This document shows, in pieces, positions 34,259 through 44,349 of a stretch of 64,000 nt of DNA (the stretch's first letter is position 1; every line of letters begins with the position of its first letter). This DNA is from an uncultured Bacillota bacterium. Its GTDB lineage: Bacteria; Bacillota; Clostridia; Lachnospirales; CAG-274. The stretch spans positions 1 through 64,000 of the forward strand of contig CATZZP010000003.1 in the NCBI GenBank assembly GCA_958426775.1. Reading direction: 5' to 3'. The position numbers and the translations under genes are program-made. The notes under the pieces were generated by a model. The model worked only from the letters and a program-made list of their open reading frames with translations. It was not told the DNA's origin and ran no database searches.

Positions 34259-35461
34259 TTACTTATTAAAAAGTGTCTTAAATCTAGCCATAGCCTCTTC
34301 TGTATTAGCCTTATTATTAAATGAAGTAAGACGGAAAAAGTTATTGCCGTTTTTACCGAAGCCTGCACCGGGAGTACCTACTACCTGAATTTTATCAAGC
34401 ATAAGGTCAAAGAAAGACCAGGAGTCCATACCGAATGGGCATTCAAACCAGATATAAGGTGAGTTTACACCGCCGAAGTAGCGTACACCAAGCTCATCCA
34501 TAGTGTCAGCAATAATTTTTGCATTTACTCTGTAGGTGTCAATCATAGCCTTGCACTCTGCCATACCCTCTTCGGAAAATACGGTAGCGGCAGCTCTCTG
34601 TACAATGTAAGGTACACCGTTGAACTTAGTTGTCTGACGTCTGTTCCACATCTTATTAAGGCTTAATTGGCTGCCGTCACTTGCCTTTGTAACAATGCCC
34701 TTAGGTACAATTGTGTAACCGCAGCGTGTACCTGTAAAGCCTGCTGTTTTAGAAAGTGAGCAGAACTCAACAGCACATTTCTTAGCACCCTCAACAGCAA
34801 AGATACTGCGAGGAAGTGTTTTATCAGAGATAAAGCACTCATAAGCAGAATCGTAAAGGATAACTGCATTGTTTTCAAGTGCATAGTCTACCCAAGCCTT
34901 AAGCTGTTCCTTATTATATGCGGCACCTGTTGGGTTGTTAGGTGAGCAAAGGTAGATAATATCAGCGTGAACATCGGGGTTTGGCATAGGTAAGAAATTG
35001 TTTTCCGCAGTACCGTCCATATAAATAATGTTTCTGCCGTTCATAATGTTTGTGTCTACATATACAGGGTAAACAGGGTCGGGAACAAGCACTGTGTTGT
35101 CAACTGCAAACATATCCGTAATATTACCTGTGTCGCTCTTAGCACCGTCTGAAACGAATATTTCATCAGCATCAACCTCTACGCCGTTACGTGCATAGTA
35201 GTCCTTAATAGCGTTACGTAAAAAGTCATAGCCCTGCTCAGGACCGTAGCCTCTGAAAGTATCGGCACTTGCCATTTCGTCAACAGCAGAGTGAAGGCTT
35301 TCAATTACCTTTGGTGCAAGGGGGATAGTAACATCACCTATACCAAGGCGGATAACTCTTTTATCAGGGTTAGCCTCCTGATAAGCATTTACTCTCTTGG
35401 CAATTTCGGAAAAAAGATAGCTTTCCTTAAGGTTAAGGTAGTTTTCATTAAACTTTGTCAT
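34259..35461 (-). CDS. dapL: LL-diaminopimelate aminotransferase
   Basis: PLP enzyme that converts tetrahydrodipicolinate directly to LL-diaminopimelate for lysine and peptidoglycan synthesis. 400 residues. The family-specific start (NENYLNLKESYLFSEIAKRV, RLGIGDVTIPL) and FRGYGPEQGYDFLRNAI separate it from ordinary aminotransferases. The PLP lysine lies in SLSKTAGFTGTRCGY. AAAGGAG is upstream of the ATG. The gene upstream on the same strand (19-base gap) is another aminotransferase. Confidence 0.95.
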   Translation of the reverse strand: MTKFNENYLNLKESYLFSEIAKRVNAYQEANPDKRVIRLGIGDVTIPLAPKVIESLHSAVDEMASADTFRGYGPEQGYDFLRNAIKDYYARNGVEVDADEIFVSDGAKSDTGNITDMFAVDNTVLVPDPVYPVYVDTNIMNGRNIIYMDGTAENNFLPMPNPDVHADIIYLCSPNNPTGAAYNKEQLKAWVDYALENNAVILYDSAYECFISDKTLPRSIFAVEGAKKCAVEFCSLSKTAGFTGTRCGYTIVPKGIVTKASDGSQLSLNKMWNRRQTTKFNGVPYIVQRAAATVFSEEGMAECKAMIDTYRVNAKIIADTMDELGVRYFGGVNSPYIWFECPFGMDSWSFFDLMLDKIQVVGTPGAGFGKNGNNFFRLTSFNNKANTEEAMARFKTLFNK

Positions 35462-35480
35462 TTTGTTTCTCCTTTATTAT

Positions 35481-36752
35481 TTATTTTTCAAGCAGCTTGT
35501 TTACTGCGGCAAGCTTTACGCATATACAAAAAATTTCCATAGCTGTTTTTAAATCCTCACAGCTTGGATAGGAGGGTGCAATACGGATATTGCTGTCATG
35601 AGGGTCTTTACCGTAGGGATAAGAGGCACCTGCATTTGTAAGGGTAAGCCCTGCTTCCTTTGCAAGGCGTACAGTTTCCTTAGCACAGCCCTCCATGGTA
35701 TATACTGATATAAAGTAACCGCCCATTGGCTTATGCCAGCTTAAAAGGTCAGTGTCCTTAAACTCTCTGTCAAGGGTTGAAAGAACTATATCAAACTTTT
35801 CCTTAAGCATATTGCCAAGCTTTCTCATATGCTCCCTGATGCCCTCGGGAGTACGGAAGAAGCAGTAGGTTCTGAGCTGATTTACCTTGTTATAGCCTAT
35901 TGTCTGCTTACTGAAGTGTGAACGAATATCCGTAATATATCTGTCCCCGGAGGCTATAAGTGCTACACCTGAGCCGGGGAAGGTTACCTTTGAGGTAGAG
36001 AAGAAGTAAAGTATTCTGTCATCTGTACCGTATTTCTTACATGCCTCAAATATATTAAGCTGTTTTATCTCTTCGTATACATGGTGTATAGCATAGGCAT
36101 CGTCCCAGAATATCTTAAAGTCCTCTGCGGCAGTAGGCATTTTAGCAAGCCTTTCTACGGTTTCGTCACTGTAGCAGATGCCGTCGGGGTTAGAATAAAG
36201 GGGTACACAGAGGATAGCCTTAATTGAAGCGTCCTTTGCAACCATCTCCTCTATCATATTCATATCAGGACCCTTATCGGTCATGGGGATATTTATCATT
36301 TCAAAGCCCAGCTCTTCACAAATAGCAAAGTGTCTGTCATAGCCGGGAACGGGGCAAAGAATTTTTACCTTATCAAGCTTGCCCCAGGGGGTAGAACCAA
36401 GAGAACCGAAGATATAAAGCCTTGTAAAGGCATCATAAATAAGGTTAAGTGAGGAGTTTCCTCCTATTATAATGTTGTTTTGGGGTATGTTAAGGAGCTT
36501 TGAAAAAAGCTCTCTGCATTCCCTGATACCGTCCATAACTCCGTAGTTACGTACATCGTTACCGTCCGTGTCAATATAATTATCAATGGAAAGGCTTAAA
36601 ATACCGTTGGATAAATTAAGCTGTTCAGGTGAGGGTTTACCTCTTGACATATCAAGTTGAATTTTGTTTGCCTTAATCTTGTTATATTCGTTGAGCAACC
36701 CCTGTTGGAGTTCAATTAACTCCGACTTGCTCATTTCACCGAATAAAGCCAT
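35481..36752 (-). CDS. Type Ic-like aspartate aminotransferase
   Basis: PLP-dependent class I aminotransferase of 423 residues, close to the subgroup with LDMSRGKPSPEQLNLSNGIL at the N-terminus (aspartate aminotransferase, MocR-related fold). The PLP lysine is in FFSTSKVTFPGSGVALIASG, and WDDAYAIHHVYEE gives the Asp/Tyr pocket. It would make aspartate from oxaloacetate, feeding the lysine branch served by dapL next door; that link is inferred from position. AAAAGGGGAG precedes the ATG. Confidence 0.85.
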   Translation of the reverse strand: MALFGEMSKSELIELQQGLLNEYNKIKANKIQLDMSRGKPSPEQLNLSNGILSLSIDNYIDTDGNDVRNYGVMDGIRECRELFSKLLNIPQNNIIIGGNSSLNLIYDAFTRLYIFGSLGSTPWGKLDKVKILCPVPGYDRHFAICEELGFEMINIPMTDKGPDMNMIEEMVAKDASIKAILCVPLYSNPDGICYSDETVERLAKMPTAAEDFKIFWDDAYAIHHVYEEIKQLNIFEACKKYGTDDRILYFFSTSKVTFPGSGVALIASGDRYITDIRSHFSKQTIGYNKVNQLRTYCFFRTPEGIREHMRKLGNMLKEKFDIVLSTLDREFKDTDLLSWHKPMGGYFISVYTMEGCAKETVRLAKEAGLTLTNAGASYPYGKDPHDSNIRIAPSYPSCEDLKTAMEIFCICVKLAAVNKLLEK

Positions 36753-36843
36753 AAATGACTCCCCTTTTTGTTTTGATTTTAAGACCTTAAATTGTCAGAC
36801 AATTAAATAATTGCAACAATCATCTTGCGGTTTATTAAATATA

Positions 36844-36872
36844 ATTATACATTTTTACATCTCACTCGTCAA
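36844..36872 (-). promoter_or_regulatory. Promoter of the aminotransferase-dapL pair
   Basis: TTGACG, 17 bases, TATAAT on the minus strand, about 90 bases before the start. Confidence 0.75.
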
Positions 36873-36910
36873 GTGTTCATATATAAAATATAGCAGCTTT
36901 ATTTTTAAAG

Positions 36911-36939
36911 TTGATTTTACGGTATAAAAATAGTATACT
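36911..36939 (+). promoter_or_regulatory. Promoter of the DUF5711-cvpA genes
   Basis: TTGATT, 17 bases, TATACT, about 37 bases before the TTG start codon. Confidence 0.65.
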
Positions 36940-36975
36940 TAACTTAGTTAATGCTTTTTGAAAGGTGGTTTACTG

Positions 36976-38373
36976 TTGGATAAGGAAAACAGCAGAAGAA
37001 ATATAAACAAAAAGCCTCGGCAGGTGAATGAAAAGGGTTCATCTAAAATAGGTCTTATTATAATTTTTATTATTTTAATCAGCCTTGCTATTGCTTTTTT
37101 TGTTGCAACCAGAGGCAGAGAGATAGATATGACCGAGAGCAATGTGCTTTTTACAAGGGATTATGAGTTAAGCACCAAGTCCGATTTTTATACATACGGA
37201 GATAATATTTTCCATACAACAAAGGATAGCCTTGTGTTACTTGACGAAAACGGTAATGAGGTATGGAAAGATAGCTTTACCATGCTTTATCCTGTAATGC
37301 GGGGAGATAAAAATGCCGTTGCACTTGCGGAAAAAAACGGCACTAAGCTAAGGGTATATAACGAGAACGGCTTGCTTTATAAAATGGAGTTTGAGCAATC
37401 TCTTATAACCTTTACCGTAAACGGTATGGGGTATATAGGTGCGGTTAATAAAAAGGACTCTGACTATGAGCTTTTGGTTTGCAACCAACAGGGTGAGGAA
37501 ATTCATAAAAGTGTTTTTGTGGCAGATGAGGGCATTCCTACTGCTGTTGATATTTCAGAGGACGGCTCTGTGCTTGCAGTAAGCTTTATGAATATTAACA
37601 ATATCAAGCTTACAAGTAATGTTACCTTCTATTATATAGACGGTAACAAGACAGAAAGCACAGAGAGCGGCGACGGTATGTTTGCCTCAGAGCTGTTTGA
37701 GGACAGTATGCCCGTTGCATTAAGGTTTTTAGCTGATAATAACTGTGTAGCTGTAATGGATAATAAGCTTGCCTTTATTGATTGTGATGAAAGCGAGGGC
37801 GTGCAAAAGGTTGAAGTGCCTATAGGCAACAGCATAAGCTATGCCTGTGTAAACGGTGACGGCACAACAGCAGTTGCTTTTGGAGAGCCTTTACTGAATG
37901 CGGCAGAGAGGCTTGAAAAAAATACTGTTATCTGGTATGACTCAAAGGGCAATAAGATAAATGAATATAAATCCCGGAGAGATATAACAGGTTTATATCC
38001 CGGTGAGGATATTACGGTTATAGCTATGAACAGAGAGTTTGAGGCATATGGAACGGGAGGCGGTTATATCTGGAGTTATACTGCCGTTCAGGATACAAGC
38101 AAGGTTCTGCCTTACAACGGCAAGGATAAAATGCTTGCAGTTACTCCTGTAAAGGCTACTCTTACAAGGGTTGGTAAGGGTAACAGACTTAAGGAGATTG
38201 CACCTGAGGATAATGCAACAACTCCTTCTGCTTTGGAGGAGGCTACCGGGGCAGAAGCAACAGAGGCTGTAACCTCTGTTGAGGAAACAACTCTGCAGGA
38301 AGGTACAACAGAGCCTTCTGAAACAAATACTGTACAGGCTGAAACACAAAAACAGGAGGAGGTTACTCAATGA
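36976..38373 (+). CDS. DUF5711-like membrane-anchored beta-propeller protein
   Basis: A 465-residue protein with a basic cytoplasmic N-terminus, one membrane helix (about residues 25-45) and a large extracellular part with repeated propeller-like strands (VLLDENGNEVWKDSFTM, LRVYNENGLLYKM, VIWYDSKGNKINEY). A Glu/Thr/Ala-rich tail closes it. It resembles DUF5711, often found before cvpA in Clostridia; function unknown. The TTG start at 36976 is used because AAAGGTGG lies seven bases before it. Its stop overlaps the cvpA start. Confidence 0.75.
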   Translation: MDKENSRRNINKKPRQVNEKGSSKIGLIIIFIILISLAIAFFVATRGREIDMTESNVLFTRDYELSTKSDFYTYGDNIFHTTKDSLVLLDENGNEVWKDSFTMLYPVMRGDKNAVALAEKNGTKLRVYNENGLLYKMEFEQSLITFTVNGMGYIGAVNKKDSDYELLVCNQQGEEIHKSVFVADEGIPTAVDISEDGSVLAVSFMNINNIKLTSNVTFYYIDGNKTESTESGDGMFASELFEDSMPVALRFLADNNCVAVMDNKLAFIDCDESEGVQKVEVPIGNSISYACVNGDGTTAVAFGEPLLNAAERLEKNTVIWYDSKGNKINEYKSRRDITGLYPGEDITVIAMNREFEAYGTGGGYIWSYTAVQDTSKVLPYNGKDKMLAVTPVKATLTRVGKGNRLKEIAPEDNATTPSALEEATGAEATEAVTSVEETTLQEGTTEPSETNTVQAETQKQEEVTQ

Positions 38374-39074
38374 ATATATACGGACTTAATATGGCTGACT
38401 TAATTGTTATTGCTATACTGCTGATAGGCTTGATTTCAGGCTTAAGCAAGGGCTTGGTTGGCATGGCGCTGAAGCTTGTTTACAGTGTTGCCTCCTTTGG
38501 AGGGGCTATTATATTTTATCCCGTAGTATCAAAGCTTATAAGGTCTACACCCTTGTTTGATTTAATTCAAAACAGTATATTAACCTCTCTTGACCTTGAT
38601 ACAAAGGTTGAGGTGTTTACAAAGCAACAGGAGGTAAATATAATTAATTCGTTAAATCTGCCTGACTTTATAAAGGAAAAGCTTTTGGAAAATAATAATT
38701 CAGTGATATATGAGCTTTTGGGTACGGACAGCTTTTTTGCTTACATAGCGGGTTTTTTAACCAATATGCTTATAAATTTGGTTATTGTAGCGGTGCTTTT
38801 TGCCCTATTCCTTTTGGTACTCAGAATAGTCTTTAAGGGCATTGAGCTGCTTGCAAAGCTACCGATAATAAACGGCATAAACAAGTTAGGCGGTGCTGCG
38901 GCAGGGCTTATGCTTTCGGTAATTATAATATGGATATGCTTCGGTCTTGTAAGTGCCTTTATTACAAAGCCTGCAATATATAATATCTATGAATGCATAT
39001 CAGCCTCTAAGGTGGCAATATTGCTTTATGAGAATAATTTATTGCTCCATATTGTGCTTAAGCGAATGTTCTGA
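38370..39074 (+). CDS. CvpA family protein
   Basis: A 234-residue inner-membrane protein with four hydrophobic segments. It begins NMADLIVIAILLIGLISGLS and KGLVGMALKLVYS, typical of CvpA/colicin V production family members; the molecular role is unclear. It overlaps the DUF5711 gene by four bases (ATGA), so the two are translationally coupled. The IMPACT-family gene follows after 8 bases. Confidence 0.85.
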   Translation: MNIYGLNMADLIVIAILLIGLISGLSKGLVGMALKLVYSVASFGGAIIFYPVVSKLIRSTPLFDLIQNSILTSLDLDTKVEVFTKQQEVNIINSLNLPDFIKEKLLENNNSVIYELLGTDSFFAYIAGFLTNMLINLVIVAVLFALFLLVLRIVFKGIELLAKLPIINGINKLGGAAAGLMLSVIIIWICFGLVSAFITKPAIYNIYECISASKVAILLYENNLLLHIVLKRMF

Positions 39075-39082
39075 GGTATAAA

Positions 39083-39706
39083 ATGGCGGAAAAATATAAC
39101 ACCGTTGCAAACGAGGCAACATCAGAATTTGTTGAAAAGAAATCAAGGTTTATATCCCACGTTAAGCCTGTAACTACAGAGGAGGAGGCTGTTGCTTTTA
39201 TTGAGCAGATAAAAAAACAGTACTGGGATGCAAGGCATAATGTGTATGCCTACATAATAGGTAAAAACTCCGAACTGCAACGCTACAGTGATGACGGAGA
39301 ACCTCAGGGGACAGGAGGTATACCTATGCTTGAGGTTCTGCGTGGCGAGGCTGTAACCGATGTGGTTGCAGTTGTTACAAGGTACTTCGGCGGTACGCTC
39401 TTAGGTACAGGCGGGCTTGTGCGAGCCTATACAAGAGGTGCTAAGGACGGACTGGAGGCGGCGGGGATAATTACAATGTCCCTTTATAATGAGATAAGTA
39501 TTAAGGTTGATTATACCGCAAGCGGTAAGGTACAATATGAAATAATGCAAAAGGGTCATAGGCTAAAGGATACGGTCTACGGTGCAGATGTAGAGTTTAT
39601 TGTACTGGCAGAGAAGGCAAAAAGTCAGGGGTTCATTAAAGAAATAATAAATGCAACAAGTGGCAGAGCAGTAATAACGGAGGGAGAAGAATACTGGCTT
39701 GCCTAA
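39083..39706 (+). CDS. YigZ/IMPACT family protein
   Basis: A 207-residue cytoplasmic protein of the UPF0029/IMPACT family, related to eukaryotic regulators of translation. The conserved core is SRFISHVKPVTTEEEAVAFI, then QRYSDDGEPQGTGGIPMLEV and TRYFGGTLLGTGGLVRAY. Length and domain order (IMPACT, then a DUF1949-like end) are normal. Its molecular activity in bacteria is uncertain. It may be cotranscribed with cvpA. Confidence 0.9.
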   Translation: MAEKYNTVANEATSEFVEKKSRFISHVKPVTTEEEAVAFIEQIKKQYWDARHNVYAYIIGKNSELQRYSDDGEPQGTGGIPMLEVLRGEAVTDVVAVVTRYFGGTLLGTGGLVRAYTRGAKDGLEAAGIITMSLYNEISIKVDYTASGKVQYEIMQKGHRLKDTVYGADVEFIVLAEKAKSQGFIKEIINATSGRAVITEGEEYWLA

Positions 39707-39748
39707 GGATATGAAAAGCTTTACCAAAAGAAAGAAGGATTATTCAAG

Positions 39749-40678
39749 ATGGAACTTGCTTTAACTGCCGCAGAAAAAATTTTTGTAATGCTGATTATTG
39801 CCGTAACGGGCTTTGCGGCATATAAAAAGGGTATTATAGATGAAAGAGGCAATAAGGTGCTTACAGGGGTACTGCTTACCATAGTAAACCCCCTTATGAT
39901 AATTAATGCCTATCAGGTTGAAATTGACCAAAGGCTTATGCACAATTTTATTATATCTGCAATGCTTGCAATAGCAAGCCATTTAATAGGCATAATAATT
40001 TCTGTTGTACTTATTAAAAAGGGCAGACAGGATTTTGAGATAGAGCGGCTTTCAACAGTTTATTCCAACTGTGGGTTTATAGGTATCCCTCTTATAAACG
40101 GTATATTCGGTATGGAGGGTGTGCTTTATTTAACAGCCTACCTTACCGTTTTTAATATCTGCCTTTGGACCCATGGCGTATTACAGGTTATAGAGGGTGC
40201 AGATGCAAAGACTATGGCAAAGAACCTTATTTCGCCTGCTATTATCTGCTGTGTACTGGGTCTTATAATGTTTGTGTTTAAAATAAAGCTGCCTGCACCT
40301 ATAGGTGAGGCGGCGGAGCAGGTTGCGGCTATGAACTCACCTCTCGCTATGATAATTGCAGGTGCAACCATAGCCCAGGCAAATTTAAAGGAGGCTGTAA
40401 AAAAGCTAAGGGCATACTATATAGCATTTTTAAGGCTTTTTGCCGTACCGTTGGTCTGTGCGTTGGTATTTGCACCTTTCGGCTTTGAAAAGATAGTGGT
40501 AATTACCGCTGTAATTGAGGCGGCTTGTCCCGCCGCCGCATCAGCTACTATGTTTGCTATTAATTATGATAAAAATGCAGTTTATGCCTCCGAAATTTTT
40601 GCAATTTCAACTATCCTTTCGGTTATAAGTCTGCCGGGGGTTATTCTTTTGGCGGAGCTTATAACAGGCACAATGTAA
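39749..40678 (+). CDS. AEC family (auxin efflux carrier-like) transporter
   Basis: A 309-residue inner-membrane permease with ten hydrophobic segments. AEC family features are YSNCGFIGIPLINGIFG in the first half and AACPAAASATMFAINY near the end. Bacterial members export malonate, malate or other small acids; the substrate here is unknown. GAAGGA precedes the ATG by nine bases. Last gene before the heat-shock operon. Confidence 0.88.
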   Translation: MELALTAAEKIFVMLIIAVTGFAAYKKGIIDERGNKVLTGVLLTIVNPLMIINAYQVEIDQRLMHNFIISAMLAIASHLIGIIISVVLIKKGRQDFEIERLSTVYSNCGFIGIPLINGIFGMEGVLYLTAYLTVFNICLWTHGVLQVIEGADAKTMAKNLISPAIICCVLGLIMFVFKIKLPAPIGEAAEQVAAMNSPLAMIIAGATIAQANLKEAVKKLRAYYIAFLRLFAVPLVCALVFAPFGFEKIVVITAVIEAACPAAASATMFAINYDKNAVYASEIFAISTILSVISLPGVILLAELITGTM

Positions 40679-40706
40679 ATAAAATATAAAAAATTATAAA
40701 TATCAC

Positions 40707-40735
40707 TTGACAATTTACCTGCTAAGTGATATTTT
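40707..40735 (+). promoter_or_regulatory. Promoter of the hrcA operon
   Basis: TTGACA, 17 bases, TATTTT. The CIRCE operator starts 13 bases downstream, near the predicted transcription start. Confidence 0.8.
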
Positions 40736-40747
40736 ATTAGTAAAGAG

Positions 40748-40774
40748 TTAGCACTCAATTTAAGTGAGTGCTAA
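40748..40774 (+). promoter_or_regulatory. CIRCE operator
   Basis: TTAGCACTC, nine bases, GAGTGCTAA, an exact match to the CIRCE consensus bound by HrcA, placed over the start of transcription. Confidence 0.97.
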
Positions 40775-40822
40775 CAAAACAAAAGCAGTTTTTTAGATTT
40801 ATATTTAAAAGGTTGTGATTAT

Positions 40823-41878
40823 ATGCTTTTAAATGACAGAAAAATAAAAATTCTGGAAGCAATTATTAATGATTATGTGGCCACTGCAGAGCCTATAGGT
40901 TCTCGTACTATTGCCAAAAAATATAATTTGGGCATTTCCTCGGCTACAATCCGTAATGAAATGAGTGATTTGGAGGAGCTGGGCTTAATTGTACAGCCTC
41001 ATACCTCAGCAGGTCGAGTTCCCTCTGATAAGGGCTACAGGCTTTATGTTGACCACCTTATGCACTCACGTGAGCTTACGGGAGATGAGGCAAAGGTGCT
41101 GAAAGAGCTTATTAAGGATAATGTGGAGCATATCGATTACCTTATGAAGCAGACAGCTAAGGCTCTTTCAACACTTACCAACTACACCACGGTAGTTACG
41201 GAGCCTAAGGTTAAGGAGGTTAAGGTAAAGCATATTCAGCTTGTGCCTGTAGATGACCATTCGGTAGTGTGTGTAGTTGTAACAGACACAAAGGTTATAA
41301 AAAATCATATCCTGAGATGTAGGGTATCGCCTGATATGAATGAGCTTAATCAAGTTTCGGCTATGTTTAACCTGCTTCTTGAAAGATATGATGTAGTTTC
41401 CTTAAGTGATGACGAGCTTGATGCTCTCCTTGATAACTTCGGTGGCTTTAAGGAGCTGGCGGCAGGTGCCGTACAGGCAGTTAAAAAGACCGTAATTGAG
41501 GAAGAGGATATACAGATGTACACCAGCGGTGTCAATAATATATTGGACTTTCCCGAGTTTAACGATGTTGTTAAGGCAAGGAGCTTTTTCCGGGCATTTG
41601 AGGAAAAGGATATGCTTATTACCTTGCTTGACAGCGGTCCGCAGGGTATCCCCGGCAAGATACAGATTGTTATAGGCGGGGAAAATAATATGGAGGGTCT
41701 TAAGGATTGCAGTATTGTCCGTGCAGGCTATAAATACGGCAAAAACTCCTACGGCACAATAGGTGTTATAGGACCTACCAGGATGAATTACAGTCAGACG
41801 GTGTCCATATTAAATGCCATTGTTAAAAATATAAACGGCATTATACGGTCGCTTGAGGAAGAGGATAACGGAGGATAA
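40823..41878 (+). CDS. hrcA: Heat-inducible transcription repressor HrcA
   Basis: Repressor of class I heat-shock genes, binding CIRCE as a dimer with help from GroE. 351 residues. The winged helix lies at the start (IVNDYVATAEPIGSRTIAKK-like, SSATIRNEMSDLEELGLI) and the dimer/inserted domains follow, ending in IGPTRMNYSQTVSILNAIV. The ribosome-binding site is weak (AAAGGTTG). It should repress its own operon through the CIRCE element 49 bases upstream. Confidence 0.97.
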   Translation: MLLNDRKIKILEAIINDYVATAEPIGSRTIAKKYNLGISSATIRNEMSDLEELGLIVQPHTSAGRVPSDKGYRLYVDHLMHSRELTGDEAKVLKELIKDNVEHIDYLMKQTAKALSTLTNYTTVVTEPKVKEVKVKHIQLVPVDDHSVVCVVVTDTKVIKNHILRCRVSPDMNELNQVSAMFNLLLERYDVVSLSDDELDALLDNFGGFKELAAGAVQAVKKTVIEEEDIQMYTSGVNNILDFPEFNDVVKARSFFRAFEEKDMLITLLDSGPQGIPGKIQIVIGGENNMEGLKDCSIVRAGYKYGKNSYGTIGVIGPTRMNYSQTVSILNAIVKNINGIIRSLEEEDNGG

Positions 41879-41883
41879 AATAT

Positions 41884-42432
41884 ATGAATGAGGAAAATAA
41901 AACCCCTCTTGAAAATGAAGAGGTTTTAGATAATGAGCCTGTAGTTGAAGAAACGGAGGCTGTCCAAGAGGCGGCTGAGGTTGACTATGAGGCTAAGCTT
42001 CAGGAGGCTGAGGCTAAGGCAAAGGAAAGCTTTGACAAGTATTTAAGGCAGGTTGCCGAGTTTGATAACTACCGCAAAAGAACAACTGCGGAAAAGGCAT
42101 CAATGTATTCTAACGGCGTAAGAGATACGGTTGATAAGCTCCTGCCTATTATAGATAATTTTGAAAGAGCTGTGGCTTCGGCAGATGATAAGGAAAACCC
42201 CCTTTACGTAGGTGTTGAAATGATATTAAAACAGCTTATGGAAATGTTGGTTTCCCTTGGTGTTGAGGAAATTCCGGCAGAGGGTGAACCCTTTGACCCT
42301 AATTTACACAATGCGGTAATGCATATTAATGATGAAAGCTGTGATACTAATGTTGTAGTTGAAGTATTCCAAAAGGGATACAAAATGGGCGACAAGGTTA
42401 TAAGACACAGTATGGTAAAGGTAGCTAACTGA
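41884..42432 (+). CDS. grpE: Nucleotide exchange factor GrpE
   Basis: Releases ADP from DnaK. 182 residues: an acidic leading tail, a long helix (about 35-90, with FDKYLRQVAEFDNYRKRTTA) and the C-terminal beta domain ending VVEVFQKGYKMGDKVIRHS. GGAGG lies at the end of hrcA, five bases before this start. Part of the hrcA-grpE-dnaK-dnaJ operon. Confidence 0.97.
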   Translation: MNEENKTPLENEEVLDNEPVVEETEAVQEAAEVDYEAKLQEAEAKAKESFDKYLRQVAEFDNYRKRTTAEKASMYSNGVRDTVDKLLPIIDNFERAVASADDKENPLYVGVEMILKQLMEMLVSLGVEEIPAEGEPFDPNLHNAVMHINDESCDTNVVVEVFQKGYKMGDKVIRHSMVKVAN

Positions 42433-42458
42433 TTATTATTTTTTTGGAGGAATAAAAA

Positions 42459-44282
42459 ATGGGAAAAATTATTGGTATTGACTTAGGTACAACAAACTCT
42501 TGCGTAGCAGTTATGGAAGGCGGTCAGCCTACAGTTATTACAAATGCTGAGGGTGAAAGAACAACCCCTTCTATTGTAGCTTTTACCTCAAGCGGTGAAA
42601 GACTTGTAGGTGAAACTGCAAAAAGACAGGCGGTAACCAACGTAGACGGTACGGTTATCTCTATTAAAAGACATATGGGTGAGGACTATAAGTTCAGCTA
42701 TGACGATAAAAAGTACTCACCACAGGAAATTTCAGCTATGATTTTACAAAAGCTTAAGAAGGACGCTGAAAGCTACTTAGGCGAAACAGTAACAGAAGCA
42801 GTTATTACTGTACCTGCTTACTTTACAGACTCTCAAAGACAGGCTACAAAGGACGCAGGTAAGATTGCAGGTCTTGATGTAAAGCGTATTATTAACGAGC
42901 CTACAGCGGCTGCCCTTGCATACGGTCTTGATAATGAAAAGGAACAGAAGATTATGGTATACGACCTTGGCGGCGGTACCTTTGATGTATCTATTATCGA
43001 CATCGGCGACGGTGTTATTGAGGTGCTTGCAACAAGCGGTAATAACCACCTCGGCGGTGACGACTTTGACCAGAGAATTATGGATTACCTTGTTGAGCAG
43101 TTTAAGGCTAAAGAGGGTATTGATTTAAGAAATGACAAAATGGCTATGCAGCGTGTTAAGGAAGCGGCAGAGAAGGCTAAAAAAGAGCTTTCCTCAGCTA
43201 CAACCTCAAACATTAACCTGCCATATATTACAATGAACCAGGACGGTCCTAAGCACCTTGATGTAAGCCTTACAAGAGCTAAGTTCAACGAGCTTACGGC
43301 AGACCTTGTAAGTGCAACAATCGTTCCTGTACAGAATGCTTTAAAGGATGCCGATTTAACAGCGGCAGACCTTGACAAGGTGCTTCTTGTAGGCGGTTCA
43401 ACAAGAATACCTGCCGTACAGGAGGAGGTTGCAAAGATTACAGGCAAGGAGCCTTTCAAGGGTATTAACCCTGATGAATGTGTTGCCTTAGGTGCATCTA
43501 TCCAGGGCGGTAAGATTGCAGGTGACGCAGGTGCAGGTGATATTATGCTTCTTGACGTTACACCTCTTTCACTGGGTATTGAAACAGCAGGCGGTGTATC
43601 TACGGTGCTTATTCCAAGAAACACCACTATCCCTGTAAACAAAAAGCAGATTTTCTCAACCTATGCAGATAACCAGACAGCAGTTGATATTAATGTTGTT
43701 CAGGGTGAAAGACCTCTTGCAAGAGATAACAAGAGCTTAGGTCAGTTCCGCCTTGACGGCATTGCTCCTGCTCCGAGAGGTATCCCACAGATTGAGGTAA
43801 CCTTTGATATTGACGCAAACGGCATTACAAAGGTAAGTGCTAAGGACTTAGGTACAGGTAAGGAGCAGAATATTACCATTACCTCAAGTACAAACCTTAG
43901 TGATGAGGAGATTGAAAGAGCCGTTAAGGAGGCAGAGCAGTACGCTGAACAGGATAAGAAGCGTAAGGAGGCTGTTGATACAAAGAACGAGGCTGACAAC
44001 TTAATATTCCAGACAGAAAAGCTTATTAAGGATATGGGAGATAAGATTTCTGCTGAGGATAAGGCTACTCTTGAAAGCGAGGTTGCAAGCCTTAAGACCT
44101 TAAGCGAGGGCAAGACTCCCGAAACTATGAGTGAGTCTGATGTAAACGCTCTTAAGAATGCTTGCGAGAACTTCAGCACAAAGATGCAGGAAATCGGTGC
44201 AAAGATGTATCAGCAGGCAGGCGGTCAGGCAGGACCTGATATGTCAGCACAAAACGGTGACGACGAAATAATTGACGGTTGA
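42459..44282 (+). CDS. dnaK: Molecular chaperone DnaK (Hsp70)
   Basis: ATP-driven Hsp70 chaperone. 607 residues. It shows [19 protein letters not shown], the phosphate motif [20 protein letters not shown] and [14 protein letters not shown] in the ATPase domain, then the [10 protein letters not shown] linker/substrate region and a helical lid with a Gln/Gly-rich end. Preceded by TTGGAGGAA. A GC-rich hairpin lies between dnaK and dnaJ (AAGGGG/CCCCTT, 44297-44327), which may lower dnaJ expression. Confidence 0.98.
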   Translation: MGKIIGIDLGTTNSCVAVMEGGQPTVITNAEGERTTPSIVAFTSSGERLVGETAKRQAVTNVDGTVISIKRHMGEDYKFSYDDKKYSPQEISAMILQKLKKDAESYLGETVTEAVITVPAYFTDSQRQATKDAGKIAGLDVKRIINEPTAAALAYGLDNEKEQKIMVYDLGGGTFDVSIIDIGDGVIEVLATSGNNHLGGDDFDQRIMDYLVEQFKAKEGIDLRNDKMAMQRVKEAAEKAKKELSSATTSNINLPYITMNQDGPKHLDVSLTRAKFNELTADLVSATIVPVQNALKDADLTAADLDKVLLVGGSTRIPAVQEEVAKITGKEPFKGINPDECVALGASIQGGKIAGDAGAGDIMLLDVTPLSLGIETAGGVSTVLIPRNTTIPVNKKQIFSTYADNQTAVDINVVQGERPLARDNKSLGQFRLDGIAPAPRGIPQIEVTFDIDANGITKVSAKDLGTGKEQNITITSSTNLSDEEIERAVKEAEQYAEQDKKRKEAVDTKNEADNLIFQTEKLIKDMGDKISAEDKATLESEVASLKTLSEGKTPETMSESDVNALKNACENFSTKMQEIGAKMYQQAGGQAGPDMSAQNGDDEIIDG

Positions 44283-44349
44283 TTATAAAAATATTTAAGG
44301 GGCTGCTGCATTTGCGGTATCCCCTTATTGAGGTTTAGGCGGTGTAAAA

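Noticed and set aside
40138..40371. Minus-strand frames within the AEC transporter gene
   Set aside because: Antisense shadows of a well supported membrane protein.
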